Shown here: positions 1 to 10,975 of the stretch, in pieces
Layout of the letters: each line of letters starts with the position of its first letter
Position numbering within the stretch: position 1 is the first letter of the stretch
NCBI GenBank assembly: GCA_003427395.1
Contig: BFEA01000039.1
Span: 843,434 to 907,433, forward strand
Reading direction: 5' to 3'
From: Chara braunii
Lineage: Eukaryota > Streptophyta > Charophyceae > Charales > Characeae
DNA: 64,000 nucleotides
Translations under genes and position numbers: made by a program
Notes under the pieces: generated by a model
Told to the model about the DNA's origin: nothing
Database searches by the model: none
Seen by the model: only the letters and a program-made list of their open reading frames with translations

Positions 1-372
1 CCCCAAAAAAAAAAAATTCGGGCTGCCCTTTTTCTCCAGGCCGCTCGAAAAGCGATCTAGCTACCCGATCTGGGCGCAGGCAGCTCCGATCCTATAATCG
101 ACATGCAGTGAGCTAAGAGGGGAAAACAACATGGTAATGAAGAAAATGCCATTCGAATGACGGGTCATTGCGCTGTCAGCCTTCGCAGCGTCCACTTGCT
201 TTGCTATGACGGTTCGCCGCCGGGAGTTCAAATTCGAAATTCGAAGTTACTATAGCGCACGAGCTGGAAATGACGAGGTGTGTATGTGCGTGCGTGTGTG
301 TGTCTATTGGTTATGTGTGTGTGCAACAAATACCCGGCTCGGGTGACCGGGAAGAACCCCCCCCTTCTCCCC

Positions 373-885
373 ATGATGGAAAAAGCGCAAAAAAGGCGAC
401 TGTCAGGGAAACACAAAAAAGGCGCAAAAAAGGCGCCTCTGACTTTGAGGAAGCATAAACATTACCGGCGGATTGAATCTTCGTCCTCATTCGAGCCTTC
501 GAGCCCGGCGCCAATGCAGTCTGTGCAGCCACTTCTGCTTATCCCGCAGGCGTCGCCGCAGACATATGTGCTTCCAAAGCGCCCCGTGGCAGCGCCGATT
601 CAGCTGACGCTCGCTGCTCCGAAAACGCCTCAGCAATGTCGACGCTCGTCGTTGTGTAGACTTCTTGACTACGTCATATTTGCGCTCATATCTCTGTTGT
701 TTATTGTGCAGTTTATTCTGCTTCACAAACTGCTCCAGCCAGCTCCGCGCTATAGTTTGCCTTTGTCAGTGTGCCTCAACGAAAGTACGTCCTTCGGCTT
801 CGCTTTGGGCTTTTGTTTTGTCCTGTCTCTTCGTTGTCGCTCTGGGTATTGTTGTTTGTGCGCTGCGCTCCTTCAGTCTGCCTGA
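373..885 (+). CDS. Hypothetical ORF, basic N-terminus plus one membrane segment
   Basis: The frame is open upstream to about 280. I chose the Met at 373 because it begins a sensible basic segment; the stretch before it is Cys/Val-rich and looks like translated GT repeat. The 170-residue product has a Lys/Arg-rich N-terminus (KAQKRRLSGKHKKGAKK), then a Pro/Ser/Gln-rich linker, then one hydrophobic segment around DYVIFALISLLFIVQFILL that could span a membrane. The tail is Cys/Leu-rich. I do not recognise a family. It lies 280 bp upstream of the Ulp1-like ORF on the same strand and could be its first exon or an accessory ORF of the same element; there is no direct evidence for either. It may also be chance. 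Confidence 0.22.
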   Translation: MMEKAQKRRLSGKHKKGAKKAPLTLRKHKHYRRIESSSSFEPSSPAPMQSVQPLLLIPQASPQTYVLPKRPVAAPIQLTLAAPKTPQQCRRSSLCRLLDYVIFALISLLFIVQFILLHKLLQPAPRYSLPLSVCLNESTSFGFALGFCFVLSLRCRSGYCCLCAALLQSA

Positions 886-1168
886 CGACGTCTTATACCC
901 GAAATTCTATCAGTGAAAAGCCAGCCGTCGGCCGGTGTATTTTCCTGCTCTGCGTCTAAAACAGTCATGCCCGTTTTGTTATCCGTTATAGGGGAATGCT
1001 TTTTTTCCACTCACTTTCAGATTTCGTTTGCCCAACGTGTTTATCTGTTTCGTCGGGCGTGGAGAATGCAGCGTGTCTGCCGCTGTTTGTAGGGATTCTT
1101 ATATACGGTCGTCTGCTATGTTTGATGCAGAGCGTTCGCCACAGGCGTGATGAGCAATGTAGATCGCA

Positions 1169-1687
1169 ATGTCAGACTACGTTGTTCGCCATTCGCAGTG
1201 CACTTTCAGTGCATTGCACGACCATAATTGGTTGAATGATATATCCATTGATACGTACACGGAGCTTCTTATGCCCCTGTTCCCCGACATGTTCTTCACA
1301 TCGTGCTATATGTACAGCTTCACGATTGCTTGCCGAGACTACCGCTTCGCACATGATTTGCTCGTTCCGCGCGCCACTGGCCAGCCGTTTTGCTGCTTCG
1401 GGTGCTGGTTCTTCCCATTGCATCTGAACAACAACCATTGGGCATTGGCGTGTTTTGTCATCGAAGATTCGACTCGTTGCATTTACGATAGCTATAGTAA
1501 CCAACATCCATCCGTTTTCCATGATTTGCTTGCATGGCTACAAACAGAGACCACGATCCCGCAATCGCCCCTGTCCATGCAGGTCGTTTATATAGATGGG
1601 CCAATCCAGTATAATCACCATAACTGCGGCGTGTTCATGCTCGTGATGCTGCATTTTTGCTGGCTTCGCCAACATCGTCGCATGTAG
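1169..1687 (+). pseudogene. Ulp1/SENP-type (C48) cysteine protease domain, copy 1
   Basis: This is a Ulp1-like cysteine protease domain. The family cleaves SUMO-like modifiers, and related domains occur in many transposable elements. The N-terminal substrate motif NWLNDISIDTYTELL matches the family WLxDxxIxxY signature. The catalytic His is in NNNHWALA (codon 1436-1438), the Asp in YDSYSN (1487-1489) and the Cys in HNCGVFML (1625-1627), so the triad is complete. The residue before Cys is Asn where Asp is usual. No good Met precedes the domain; the frame opens just after stops near 1155. The frame also breaks near 1640-1660, because the homologous C-terminal motif (YRRHLHDEL) continues in another frame to about 1750, aligning with the second copy near 10.1 kb. 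It is probably a fragment of a second, mostly lost Helitron. Confidence 0.75.
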
Positions 1688-1759
1688 ATGCTTTTTCGTG
1701 CTTGGATATTCCGACATACAGACGTCATCTCCATGATGAGCTTTTCATATCGTCCATCG

Positions 1760-3730
1760 GGCCTTTTCCGCTGCTGCCAGTTCAGCCTCCACACAGCGCT
1801 GCGTACACATGCGGCTACCGATGTCCGTCGCAGGGTGCGTTTGCTTCTCCGCCGAGCCTCTCCTTGCTCCTCCCCCCCCCCTCTTCCCCTGCCCCTCTCC
1901 CTTCCCGTTGCCAATTGTCCGGCCATCTGTTATAGGAAGAAGCGGTTTGCTGTGTAACATTCAAGTATGCCTGCGTTTGCGTTCAACTCATGACAACATG
2001 TATTCACATTTTTCCTCTCGCGCCTAACGATGTTTATAATTGTGCATGGCTGTTTCTTTGTGATTTTGCTTGCAGGTGCGACCGACGCTTGTCTACGGGT
2101 AATGTGGTGGCGGGTTGTATTCAGTTTACTTATCCTTGTATTTTGACTCCGGAGCAAGATATATGTATACATGCAAACACACATATTCTCCTTCCTCCTG
2201 TGTTTTTCTAGTCTCGTTTGATAGACATACATACATATACTCAGACATAAATACAGATCATGAACCATTCTCAAACACTACCTGCGTTGTTGCACTGCGC
2301 CGCTTTAGATTCTTCCCCTTCCCCACCCCGTTTGGCTTCTGTACACCTCATCACATTTGCTGCGGTCCTTGAATCCTGTCCACGAGCAGCCCATCTATTC
2401 ACGCACAACAAAAGGTTACGCTTGCTGCGGGGACGCGAGCGGGACTGCTGCCAATTCGTCAAAGCCAGCAGCCGAATGTCACAGAATGTATCGCAGTTGC
2501 GCCGCACTTGGACATGGGAACGCTGGCTAGAGCCGGTGCCATGGACCCCGGGTCTCTCAGCTTGTTGACAGATCTTGGAAAATGTTTGGCAAACAAAGAA
2601 ACGCACTCAAAAACCCGAAAAAAAACTTCCCCGGGCTCGTTCCTTCGCTCTCCTTGACCCGTCTCTCAAACCAGCTCAAGACCCTGAAGCAGGTGGCGAC
2701 GTATTTACGGCCCCTTTTGTCTTTTCCTTCCACGATTGTAAACCCGCGATTCGTTTTTTTGCCTTTTTCGCTTCCTAGCTCTCTCCCTCTAGTGCTTTCC
2801 TTCTCCCTCTGCTTCTTTCTCCGCAACTCTCACATATGCTACCGCTTTTTGCCCGCCCGCACCATGCGGTGGACCGCGTATTCCATCTTATTCGCACCAC
2901 ACTGTGCTGCGGGTGAAATACGGAGCGGACTCGCACAGAGACTACAGCGCAGCGAGAAGAGCGTCTATGCAAAAAACAGGCCGCGGCACGGACACGAAAA
3001 CTAAACAAAACTGAGACTGTTCGCCGCGAGCGTCTGCAGCGAGACACTGCATGGCACAGGCGGGCGCGGGAAAGAAAACGTAATACGCAACGCCCTCTCA
3101 TGGGTACGGGCGCGACGTTGCTTGCGCCCCCCGTTTCTTGTTTCAGCTCTCAGGCGAGCCCAGCGACACTGCCTTCGCTTGTGAAGCCTGTCAGACTCAA
3201 ACAATTGGCCCGCATGAAACGCCCCCCCCCCCGCGGCACTGCCTTCGCTTGTGAAGCCGCTCAAACAATTGGCCCGCATGAAACGCCCCCCCCCCCTCCC
3301 TCCGGCACGCAGCTCTCTGCAGGCGTCCGTTTCCCCACTCTGCATACGCGACCTCTCCTGTGGCGTCTCGAACCCCGAGCCATCAACCCCGACAACTGTC
3401 GCTGGCCATTTTACGGAAGCTGTGATATATTCATGTTTACAGCAACTAGCCCGGGATCGAGAGGCACGTTATTCATTGCGCCCGCCATTCTCCTCCACCG
3501 TTTCGCCAGCGTTGAAAAACGCGATCGCAGGCTGTCTGGTTGACAAACTCAGTCCCGTTAAGCTTGGGGAGTTTGTATGATGTGTGTGTGACGAGTTGGT
3601 GTTATGCACTGAAGTCAATATCCATTCATCTTCTAAGACAGACGTCATTGACCGTATGCGTGCAGTTTTATATAATTTCAATTCATCGTTGCATCCAGAT
3701 CTTGTGCAGCATTATAGCTGCGAAGACTTG
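1760..3730. other. No recognisable gene; pyrimidine-rich and low-complexity DNA
   Basis: Several short open frames occur on both strands but none has recognisable motifs or looks protein-like. There are CT-rich stretches around 1840-1910 and 2750-2825, and C homopolymers near 3225 and 3285. It may be the 3' part of the element that carries the first Ulp1 copy, or unrelated filler. Confidence 0.5.
3166..3300. repeat. Two-copy tandem repeat, 70-bp period
   Basis: The string beginning CACTGCCTTCGCTTGTGAAG occurs at 3167 and again at 3237. Both copies run on through AATTGGCCCGCATGAAACG into a C homopolymer. The second copy lacks about 9 bases after GTGAAGCC. The pattern fits replication slippage. 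Confidence 0.8.
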
Positions 3731-3789
3731 TCTTCGGCTTTCTCGAGCATCATGTTGTCGCGAAATGGCATTGTGCAGCTCGCCGACGC

Positions 3790-6365
3790 AGCGTCCATTT
3801 CAACATATGCGACGCTTGCGAATAACCGCTCTTTTGCTCGCACTCCCGGCCTCACCTCCTGAAATTCGCAATCGCCAATCATTTTTTTGTCGGTGCGCTG
3901 CCTCGTGCTTTGCAGAGTGCGACCTGGCCAGAGCTTCTTATGACAAGCCTGACAAATATCCTCGGCCAGACGAGAGTGATGCGCGGTGGGTGGCATCGTT
4001 CGATACTTTCCCATCTGCTCGTTTTCGACTCCGTGCCCGGGCTGGCAACTACTTTGCTTCCCAGGTCGATAACAAAAGATACGTTCTATCGCATTATCTT
4101 GGCAGGACCGTTTACAGATAGATGGTCAAGTGACACGTATTAAGAAGCTACATTGCGTCAGACATTCGATGGTGGAAAACCTGCTCGACTTTTACACGAC
4201 GTTTAATGTCCTCTACTCTAAGACTTCTGTAAAACGTGATGACGAGGTTCTTGACAGCATTCCGCGTAACGATCCCACGTACGTGCTGGCGCTGGTCATC
4301 TGAGACCTGTCGAATGATCACACCTATGCAAAGCTATTAGGCCGCGAACAGGATGGTCTTAACGCCCCTCCGGGCATAACCACCGAGACAACTTACATTG
4401 AAAAGTCTGTGATCTTTTCGCACGCCACTGCGTCGCTGGATCCGATTGTCGAACAGCGTGTAGTCGAACTTTTGAAGGTTGGGCGAGCCAACGACCCGGT
4501 TTTCATGCTCCACACGTCTTTCAAATTCGCCAACCTTTTCGAGCCGACGCTGGAAGCCAAAATGTTCCAGCATATGTTTCCATATGGGTGCGGCCATCCC
4601 GGCGAAGAAGGACAAAGAGTCGGCGCTTCGCGCCAGCTCTGCGAGAGGCATTATTGTCTGCTGAGCTCCAGGCGCTTTGCGCAGGATCCGTATTATTGCA
4701 TGGCCGCTTTCGACCATCTTTCGCTAAATCGCGGATACACGTTTTCGCACCTCACGTGCAGAATGCAACCCCATTTGCATCAATCGATCGCCGGAGTCAC
4801 GACCAAAATGCCGAGCAGAGGTTTGGAAAACACCCGTCGACAAACGGTCGGCTTAAAAATACCCGATACGGATCCGGCAGTCATAGATCTGCTTCGTCAT
4901 GTTGACTGCGCTTCGACGTATGTTTGGGGCAGCAACGCAGAGCGACGTGCACGCCGGCAAGAGGCATTCGCCACCTGCGACCGTTTCGGTCAGCCGACAC
5001 TTACACTTTTCGTTATGCTGACCCCGAACACTGACACCTCGTTCGCGCTTGCGTCGTACGTTGGTCCTCTCGACATGGAAACATTCTACGCTGTGTTGAT
5101 CGATAACCCCGACGTCCAGACAGAAGATCTCAAGCGCTTATCCATGGCCGACAATATTGCTTCGGCACGGCTTTTTGATCGGCTGATGTCCATACTTTTT
5201 GACGAGGTGCTGGGATTTGACTGCACGACTCAGCAAACTGTACCTGGGGGCGGTCTCTTCGGGCCCGTGCGGGCATATTTTGGAATGGTGGAAACGCCGG
5301 GCCGCGACACATTGCATTTGCACTGCCTCGTCTTGCTTGAAAATATGCCACCCACAACTCGTGATTTCGATAATTTACTGGAAGCAGATGCGTCTCTCGC
5401 TGATCGAGTCACGAAATACGTGGACAGCATTGTTTTTGCGTCTGCAGCCCGAGATGTTTCTCGTCTGTCTTGTGCACACTGCTATGCACTGGCGCCAGCT
5501 TACAAAATACATACGCTCCCGCAGTCAGCCCGGTGCTCGCCATTCCGAAAAGGCAAACCATAGTCGTTGGTCGAACCGCCGAGCGCAGAATGTGCACATT
5601 GTCATGCTTTAATTAGCTCGCACCAGATGCAGCGCTAGGGCATCCTGGAAGCTATTCCGTCTCCCGCTTATGATGATATTCGGTGGCAGAACACTGCTCC
5701 TGCTTCGTACCCTAAACTCACAGACGATCCATTCTACACAAACGCAACAAGCAACAGAATGCTTGCACTGTTGCCGAGCTTGCTTTCTTTTTGGTCAGCA
5801 CTGCCATTGATTTTTTTCCTTGTCCAAATACACCACTGGGCTCAAACCGAGTCGTGTTTCAAGAATACCCGTATGAACAAAAAAGCAAAAGTCTGTCGTT
5901 ATCTGTTCCCTCGTACGCATTGCGAACGGACAATTTTACGTGATTTCGGTGGGCAGAGGTGGCAGACCATATCTTCTATTGTTACAAATATGCGACCATG
6001 CTGGAATGGGGATATGTTATCGTATACGCGATTTCGTACAACCTTTGTTCATTGGCGCAGAGGTGGCAGACCATATCTTCTATTATTGCAGATATGCGAC
6101 CAAAGACCAACATAAAATTAACTTCAAAGTCGCACTGCGCTTGGCTGCGTTCGATGCACGCTGCGAGCGTGAAAAGTTGGCAGAGGAGCGTACGCAAATG
6201 TCAGCGAAAACGAAAACACGTCGCCGCCTTGCTTCTCAACTTTTCAGTATAACGAACAAACAAGAAACCGCTGGCCCATTATGTGCACTGTATCTGCTAC
6301 GGCAGTCGTGCGCGTATCTTAGCCACAGTTTCAAAACACTCCCTCTTTTTCACATGCTGAAATAG
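3790..6365 (+). pseudogene. Helitron Rep (HUH nickase) with N-terminal zinc-binding region
   Basis: Rep would nick and join single DNA strands during rolling-circle transposition. The N-terminus has an ICDACE metal-binding motif (3805-3822), an in-frame TAA at 3823, then FAIANHFFVGALPRALQ, a motif typical of Helitron N-termini; this part runs to about 4115. After a one-base frameshift the next frame carries the Rep core from about 4117 to 6115, with stops at about 4300, 5561 and 5636. The HUH motif is HLH at 5315-5323 within GRDTLHLHCLVLLEN. A CRYLFPR motif near 5900, also typical of Helitrons, follows. The two-tyrosine motif HIFYYCRYATK (6072-6104) is in a third frame, with a partial duplicate about 104 bp upstream. 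The TAG at 6363 ends that frame. The domain set is full length, but the gene cannot be translated as it stands. Confidence 0.8.
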
Positions 6366-6386
6366 CTGCAAAATCACCCCGACACT

Positions 6387-7006
6387 TTGTGTTCGCTGGA
6401 GAGAGCGCCTACGAGCTTTGCTGTCAAACGACCTTTGGATGATTACATTTTACGGCCATTGGCATTGACGCATCTGTTCCTTATGAATTCACTATGTATT
6501 TTTACACTTGTACGAAATCAGCTGCCTCCACAGTTGATGGTAGCTTCCTTTAAAACCATCCGTTGTATAATCGCAAAGCATTGGCACGCCGAAGACTTTC
6601 TGCAATCCCTGTCATGCCTTATTCTACACGCGTTCTTGATTTCAGAACATGCGACGACGATGCCGCCAAAACTTTGCACGCGCAACTGTCACTATTGCTA
6701 TTCAAACCCTTCCGGATTCTGACGGATTTAGTTGCGCCCGACAACACATGGCATGATGCTTTCCTTTTATTCTACGAATAGATGCCTGCATTTCTGTGCG
6801 TTGTTTACCTACAAATGCAAGACTACCATCTCGCACAAGAACGTGCAGCAGAAATGCGCAAACAAAGAGCACCCGAGCAAACTGCAGACGTTCTCTATGC
6901 AGACTCCTCGGATGGGATGTCTGACGGCTCATCGAACGCATCTATACCAATGTGTCCTCCTTCTGACAGTGACTCACAAAGTAGCGCGGAGCCGGGGATG
7001 CCATAA
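6387..7006 (+). pseudogene. Helitron Rep-helicase linker region
   Basis: This stretch joins Rep to the helicase. The frame open from about 6563 to 6781 contains LLLFKPFR and DNTWHDAF, matching the conserved 'LFKPwR ... tW..aF' segment that Helitron proteins carry between Rep and helicase. After a TAG at 6779 the same frame continues with an amphipathic segment (LQMQDYHLAQERAAEMRKQR) and an acidic, Ser-rich tail to 7006. The preceding 180 bp probably code in more than one frame because of small insertions or deletions. I rely on motif resemblance; an alignment to intact Helitrons would set the frameshift points. Confidence 0.6.
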
Positions 7007-7014
7007 TCACGTCA

Positions 7015-9156
7015 ATGATAGTCGATAGCTATGCGTCGGGTTTGTCGTCTGAATTGATGACGCGCTGCGCAACAATCACACTGAATACGTATAAGAGCTT
7101 TGCGTCGGGAGACTCATCATCGACCAGTTGTTTCTTGAGACAAACCATTGGCGATCTTAACACCATCCATGCTTGGGCAAAAGCAGCGCCGCCATTGGTA
7201 GAAGATGTCGGTGCTGTCCCTGACGCCTGGGATCGGCTGCCTCGGCCCACTCGTCTCCGCCTAATCACAAACGCGCTTCAACCTTGGAATAAGGAGTTCG
7301 TCGACAATCCCACCACAAAGCCCGCTTCACCGCCTGGCTCCTTGTTCCCTACAATCTCTGATGTCTCGGTGCAGTTCTCGCTCAACCGCAAACAACACCT
7401 TGCTTTCTTTCTTTTGGCTGATTCCCTTCTCAAGATCTGGCTCTCCAAAACGACAGCTGAAGACATGGCTACGCCAATGTTGCTGCCAGCTATGGCCAGC
7501 GTAATTGAAAAACAGCAGCTCCTTATGTTTCTTACCGGAGAGGGTGGCACCGACAAATCCCACGTAGTCGCTGCCATCGATGCCTTTGCTAAAAGATGGC
7601 AGTATCCACACAACGTTGTCAAAACTGCAATGACTGGCAAAGCTGCAATTTCCATCGCCAGGGTGACATTCCATAGCTGGTTCGGGATCCACAACCTCGA
7701 AGCTGATTACTGTTTCGAACGTCGTCAGGCGCAACTAAAAGGCATACCCGGCTCAATGCCAGAACTAGATTTACTCATCATCGATGAGTTCAGCATGATG
7801 AACAAAGATGCGTTCCTTCGACTTGACCAAGCTCTGCGCGCAGCCAGAAAGCTGGATGTCCCTTTCGGTGGTGTGCATATCTTGCCGATGGGAGACTTTT
7901 TCCAGCTTCCCCCTGTTAACGGCATGCCAGTGTATTCTGATCCTTTATTGGATAAGGCAGACACGACCGCCGACCACGAAGCGTTCAAGATCTCGCGTCT
8001 CTTCGACATGGTTGTTGTTCTAACTGAGCCCGTTCGCTTTAGATCAGACCCCGAATGGGGCTGCCACTGTAAAAATGCCAGACGGGGCATATGGGGAAAC
8101 AATTTTATAAATATCTTCAACAGTAGATTTTTGGAAAACATCAACCCCGCCTTGAGCTGAAATTTTATCAATCCAAAAGGTGGTCATTTCCCTGTTTTCG
8201 TTGTCCCGGATAACGACAATCGTACACAGCTACTACATTCGTTTACACGCATGTTGTGTGCATTGCTGCCTTGTGATCATCAACCTGTTCGCATCGTGGT
8301 AGACTTCGGCGCGAAATTCAAAAACAGAAAACTGCATGATATACAGTTCATAATGTCATTGCCGGACAACAAACTCGGATGATCTGCTGCGTTCCTTGAC
8401 CTTCTACCCGAAATGCCGTTTTTGTTCACCCAGAACGTAGATCCCGCTCGGGGCATTGCAAACGGAACCTTCGGTATTCTGCATTCTTTACAGTTCCCTG
8501 AACATACGACGTTTGCACTGTTCCATGACACGAATGCAAACATTCGCGTGCTGCTTCCTAGTTCCCCGCCGGACCTCGCTCTTGTGCTCGTCCCCCATCG
8601 TTCCGCATTCGAACAACTCCCTGATGCGCTTTCTGCCGCCCTGCCTTTGGATGTTTACCCGGTGTTCAGACAGCGGCCATACGACTCTGCGAAGGTCGAC
8701 CTGCCGACCGGTGCAAGAATGCCCTAGAGAACATGCCACGTGCGACCTCTCCAATTTCCATTCGTGTCTGCTGTCGTTTTGACCGTCTACAGGATCCAAG
8801 GAGAGACATTGACAACTCTCATTGTCGCCGAATGGAAAGCACGTCTCGATGCTAGCCACAAACGAAAACACTATGTCCTACAATAGGATTACATCATTGT
8901 CTTCCGTGTTGTCAACCGTTCTGCTTTAGTCACTTTAAAGTCATTCACAAAGGACCTCGCAGCCTTTTTCCAACCAAATCCAGCTGTTGTCCGTGAGCAA
9001 TTGCGCCTTGACAGACTTTCGGATCTTACCCTGTCCCCTGCTGCGGCCTTTTGCTCTACCTCCGCTTCGAGGCCGCAAATCGCCGCTCGTCCGCTTGAAG
9101 CGTTCGATGCTTCTGTCGTTAATGCTGGACCCCCGAACGACGTGTTTGCAGACTAG
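7015..9156 (+). pseudogene. Helitron Pif1-type DNA helicase domain
   Basis: This is an SF1B 5'-3' helicase that would unwind the displaced strand. Walker A reads GEGGTDKS at 7537-7560, where the family has GxGGTGKS; the second-to-last Gly is Asp (GAC), which should impair ATP binding. Walker B is LLIIDEFSMM (DE at 7783-7788). Motif III-like GDFFQLPPV is at about 7890-7920. After stops at 8158 (TGA) and 8380 (TGA) the same frame gives PFLFTQNVDPARGIANGTFG, the usual C-terminal helicase segment. After a TAG at 8725 it gives VLTVYRIQGETL, motif VI. Further stops are at 8884 and 9154. The frame is continuous with the downstream Ulp1 domain, so the helicase and protease were probably one protein. 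The start at 7015 is only the first base of the open stretch, not a true start. Confidence 0.82.
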
Positions 9157-9159
9157 ACA

Positions 9160-10140
9160 ACCCCAACTGGTAAACGGTCGCGCGCGCCGACACCTCCTGC
9201 TGTTTCGAGGACTATTCTGCCATCACAGCTGAGCCCACGGTCTTTGCCATTCTCTATCTATCCATCTGTCCATGAACAGCCGCAGCTTAAAAAACGTTCG
9301 TGCCTTCTCCCTTCCTATCTGGGGCCTCGAATTGCCATTTCTTCAAGCGAAACCTCCAATTCCTCTCTCACTGGTGACAGACTCTCGAACGATGCCCTCG
9401 TCGAGCAGACAGCCTCGGTGCCTGAGCGGTCGCGCGCGCCGATGCACGCTGGCGACGTTGCTGCTTCGACAACCGTTCCACCATTGCAACTCGACCCGCG
9501 ACCTATGCTATTCTCTGTTTGTCCATCTGTTCCCGTTGTGTCTTGGACGCCGCCTCACGGCGAGTCGCAATTTACGGCAGACTGTATATACCGTAACCTC
9601 CATGGAACAGCGTGGCTTAGTGACATTCCCATTGGGGACTATATGGACTTGCTGATGGACACTTTTCCATCAGTGCTCGCCGTGAACAGTTTTACGTACG
9701 CCCACGGGATCGCATGCAATGACTTCTCGTTCGCCGACCAAAACATTGACGCTCGGTGCCATCCAAGACTCGCCTCTACATTTGCACATCTTTTCCTCCC
9801 TCTGCATATGCATGGTAATCATTGGGCACTTGGGTACATTGATATAAAAAACCAGCAATTATTCTTCTATGATAGTAGCCTTGGCCACTCCGACGCTGTG
9901 TTTTCTCGAAACATGCGCCAGTGGCTGTGTCATCGTTCTGATGCTTTCAATGCCCTTGCCGCCATATAATGCTTCAACATTCGAGGCCCTGCTCAAACAA
10001 ACTCATATGATTGTGGTGTTTTTATGCTGGTTATGATTCGACATTTGTTGATCGGGCCTTCCCACCTGCCTATAAACAATTTCGGCCAACAAGATATACG
10101 ATTCTATCGATCGTTCATTCACGACGAACTTATAACCAAA
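9160..10140 (+). pseudogene. Ulp1/SENP-type (C48) protease domain fused to the Helitron helicase, copy 2
   Basis: The domain is in the same reading frame as the helicase. A Ser/Pro-rich linker (about 9160-9540) precedes AWLSDIPIGDYMDLL. The catalytic His is in GNHWALGY (9820-9822), the Asp in FFYDSSLGH (9871-9873) and the Cys in SYDCGVFMLVM (10,012-10,014). One TAA at 9967-9969 separates the Asp and Cys halves; beyond it the same frame continues through the catalytic Cys and an RSFIHDEL motif to about 10,140. The triad residues are all present, so this copy was disabled by a stop rather than by loss of active-site residues. The likely role is processing of the Helitron polyprotein or acting on host SUMO; this is inference from the family. 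Confidence 0.8.
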
Positions 10141-10297
10141 GTCCCGAAATCCATAACTCCACACCCTCATTTGAGTTTTCCCGTTCTCCCACCTTACTGC
10201 TACGCTCGGCGGAGAACACGATTTTCGCTAGGCCATTTCTGTTTTTCTTGGCACCTGTTCAGCGTCCGTTTTCCGACGCTGGTTTTGTGTCCAGATT

Positions 10298-10975
10298 ATG
10301 GCTTCTTCCCAAAACGCTGAAGATAATGTGCCTGCGGCGCTCCCGCCGCTTAAACGCGATCGACCTTGCTTGCGCGAACAACTACGCATTCAAAATGAAG
10401 CCAGGGAGCAGAAACGAGTCAAACGCAACGAAATCATCCACACCAGCATCCTGCAAACGGAAGAGTATATAAGAGAAGAGGCCGCACAAAGAGAAGAGGC
10501 TACACAAACTTGTAAGCCAAAGGTGCCAGCAGAGATCGTCGAAAAAGGATACTTTGTGCACCATCTTTGAAGGTGGGCGGGTGAGATGTGCATGCTCGAT
10601 ATCACGCTCGCAGACATGGACCAGGAAGATGCGGTGCAAGCTGCGCATTGGATTCTGTCAAACACATACGGCGAAACACAGAATGCCATCTTGCAGGTTC
10701 TGCGCCGAGGGACTGTCTTCGACTTTAACGAAAGATGCGCATTGCCAGAGGTTGGGATTGTTCTCACGTTCGGTCACACGACAGGGCACAAGTATTTCGG
10801 CAAACAGTTCATACCGTGTTTCAACACGGACATGCGCACCATGCACCCGCAGCCCCTGATTCTTGCGGAGGCAGACAGGCCCAGTGCAGCGTCGACTTCT
10901 GCCGAAACGCATACGCCCCCGGGCCCTCCGAACGCAGGGCGCTCAAGCAAACCGCATGGATCCGGCAACCTGTGA
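10298..10975 (+). pseudogene. Unrecognised charged ORF downstream of the Helitron polyprotein
   Basis: One frame begins with Met at 10,298 and runs to 10,975, broken only by a TGA at 10,568-10,570 (about 225 residues). The N-terminal half is highly charged and probably helical (REQLRIQNEAREQKRVKR, then EEYIREEAAQREEATQ). The second half has a globular-looking segment (AAHWILSNTYGETQNAILQ, FDFNERCALPEVGIVLTFGH) followed by a Ser/Pro-rich tail. I recognise no family. Its strand, closeness and the same single-stop type of damage suggest it belongs to the Helitron as an accessory gene. Confidence 0.4.

Larger units (their letters stand above)
3790..10975 (+). mobile_element. Decayed autonomous Helitron (Rep - Pif1-type helicase - Ulp1)
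   Basis: Domain order is a zinc-binding region, HUH Rep, a linker, a Pif1-like superfamily 1 helicase and a Ulp1-like protease, all on the plus strand. Rep plus helicase in one polypeptide defines Helitrons, which move by rolling-circle replication. The coding frame changes about four times in the Rep half (near 4115, 6050, 6550 and 7010). From 7015 to 10,320 it stays in one frame, interrupted only by stops at 8158, 8380, 8725, 8884, 9154 and 9967. The limits given cover coding similarity only: I could not fix the 5'-TC end, the CTRR-3' end or the terminal hairpin. The element looks inactive because Rep is broken and the helicase Walker A is altered. Confidence 0.82.

Noticed and set aside
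3823-10570. A variant genetic code in which stops are read as Gln or Arg
   Set aside because: TAA, TAG and TGA all occur in the same element together with frameshifts and a damaged Walker A, so decay is simpler.
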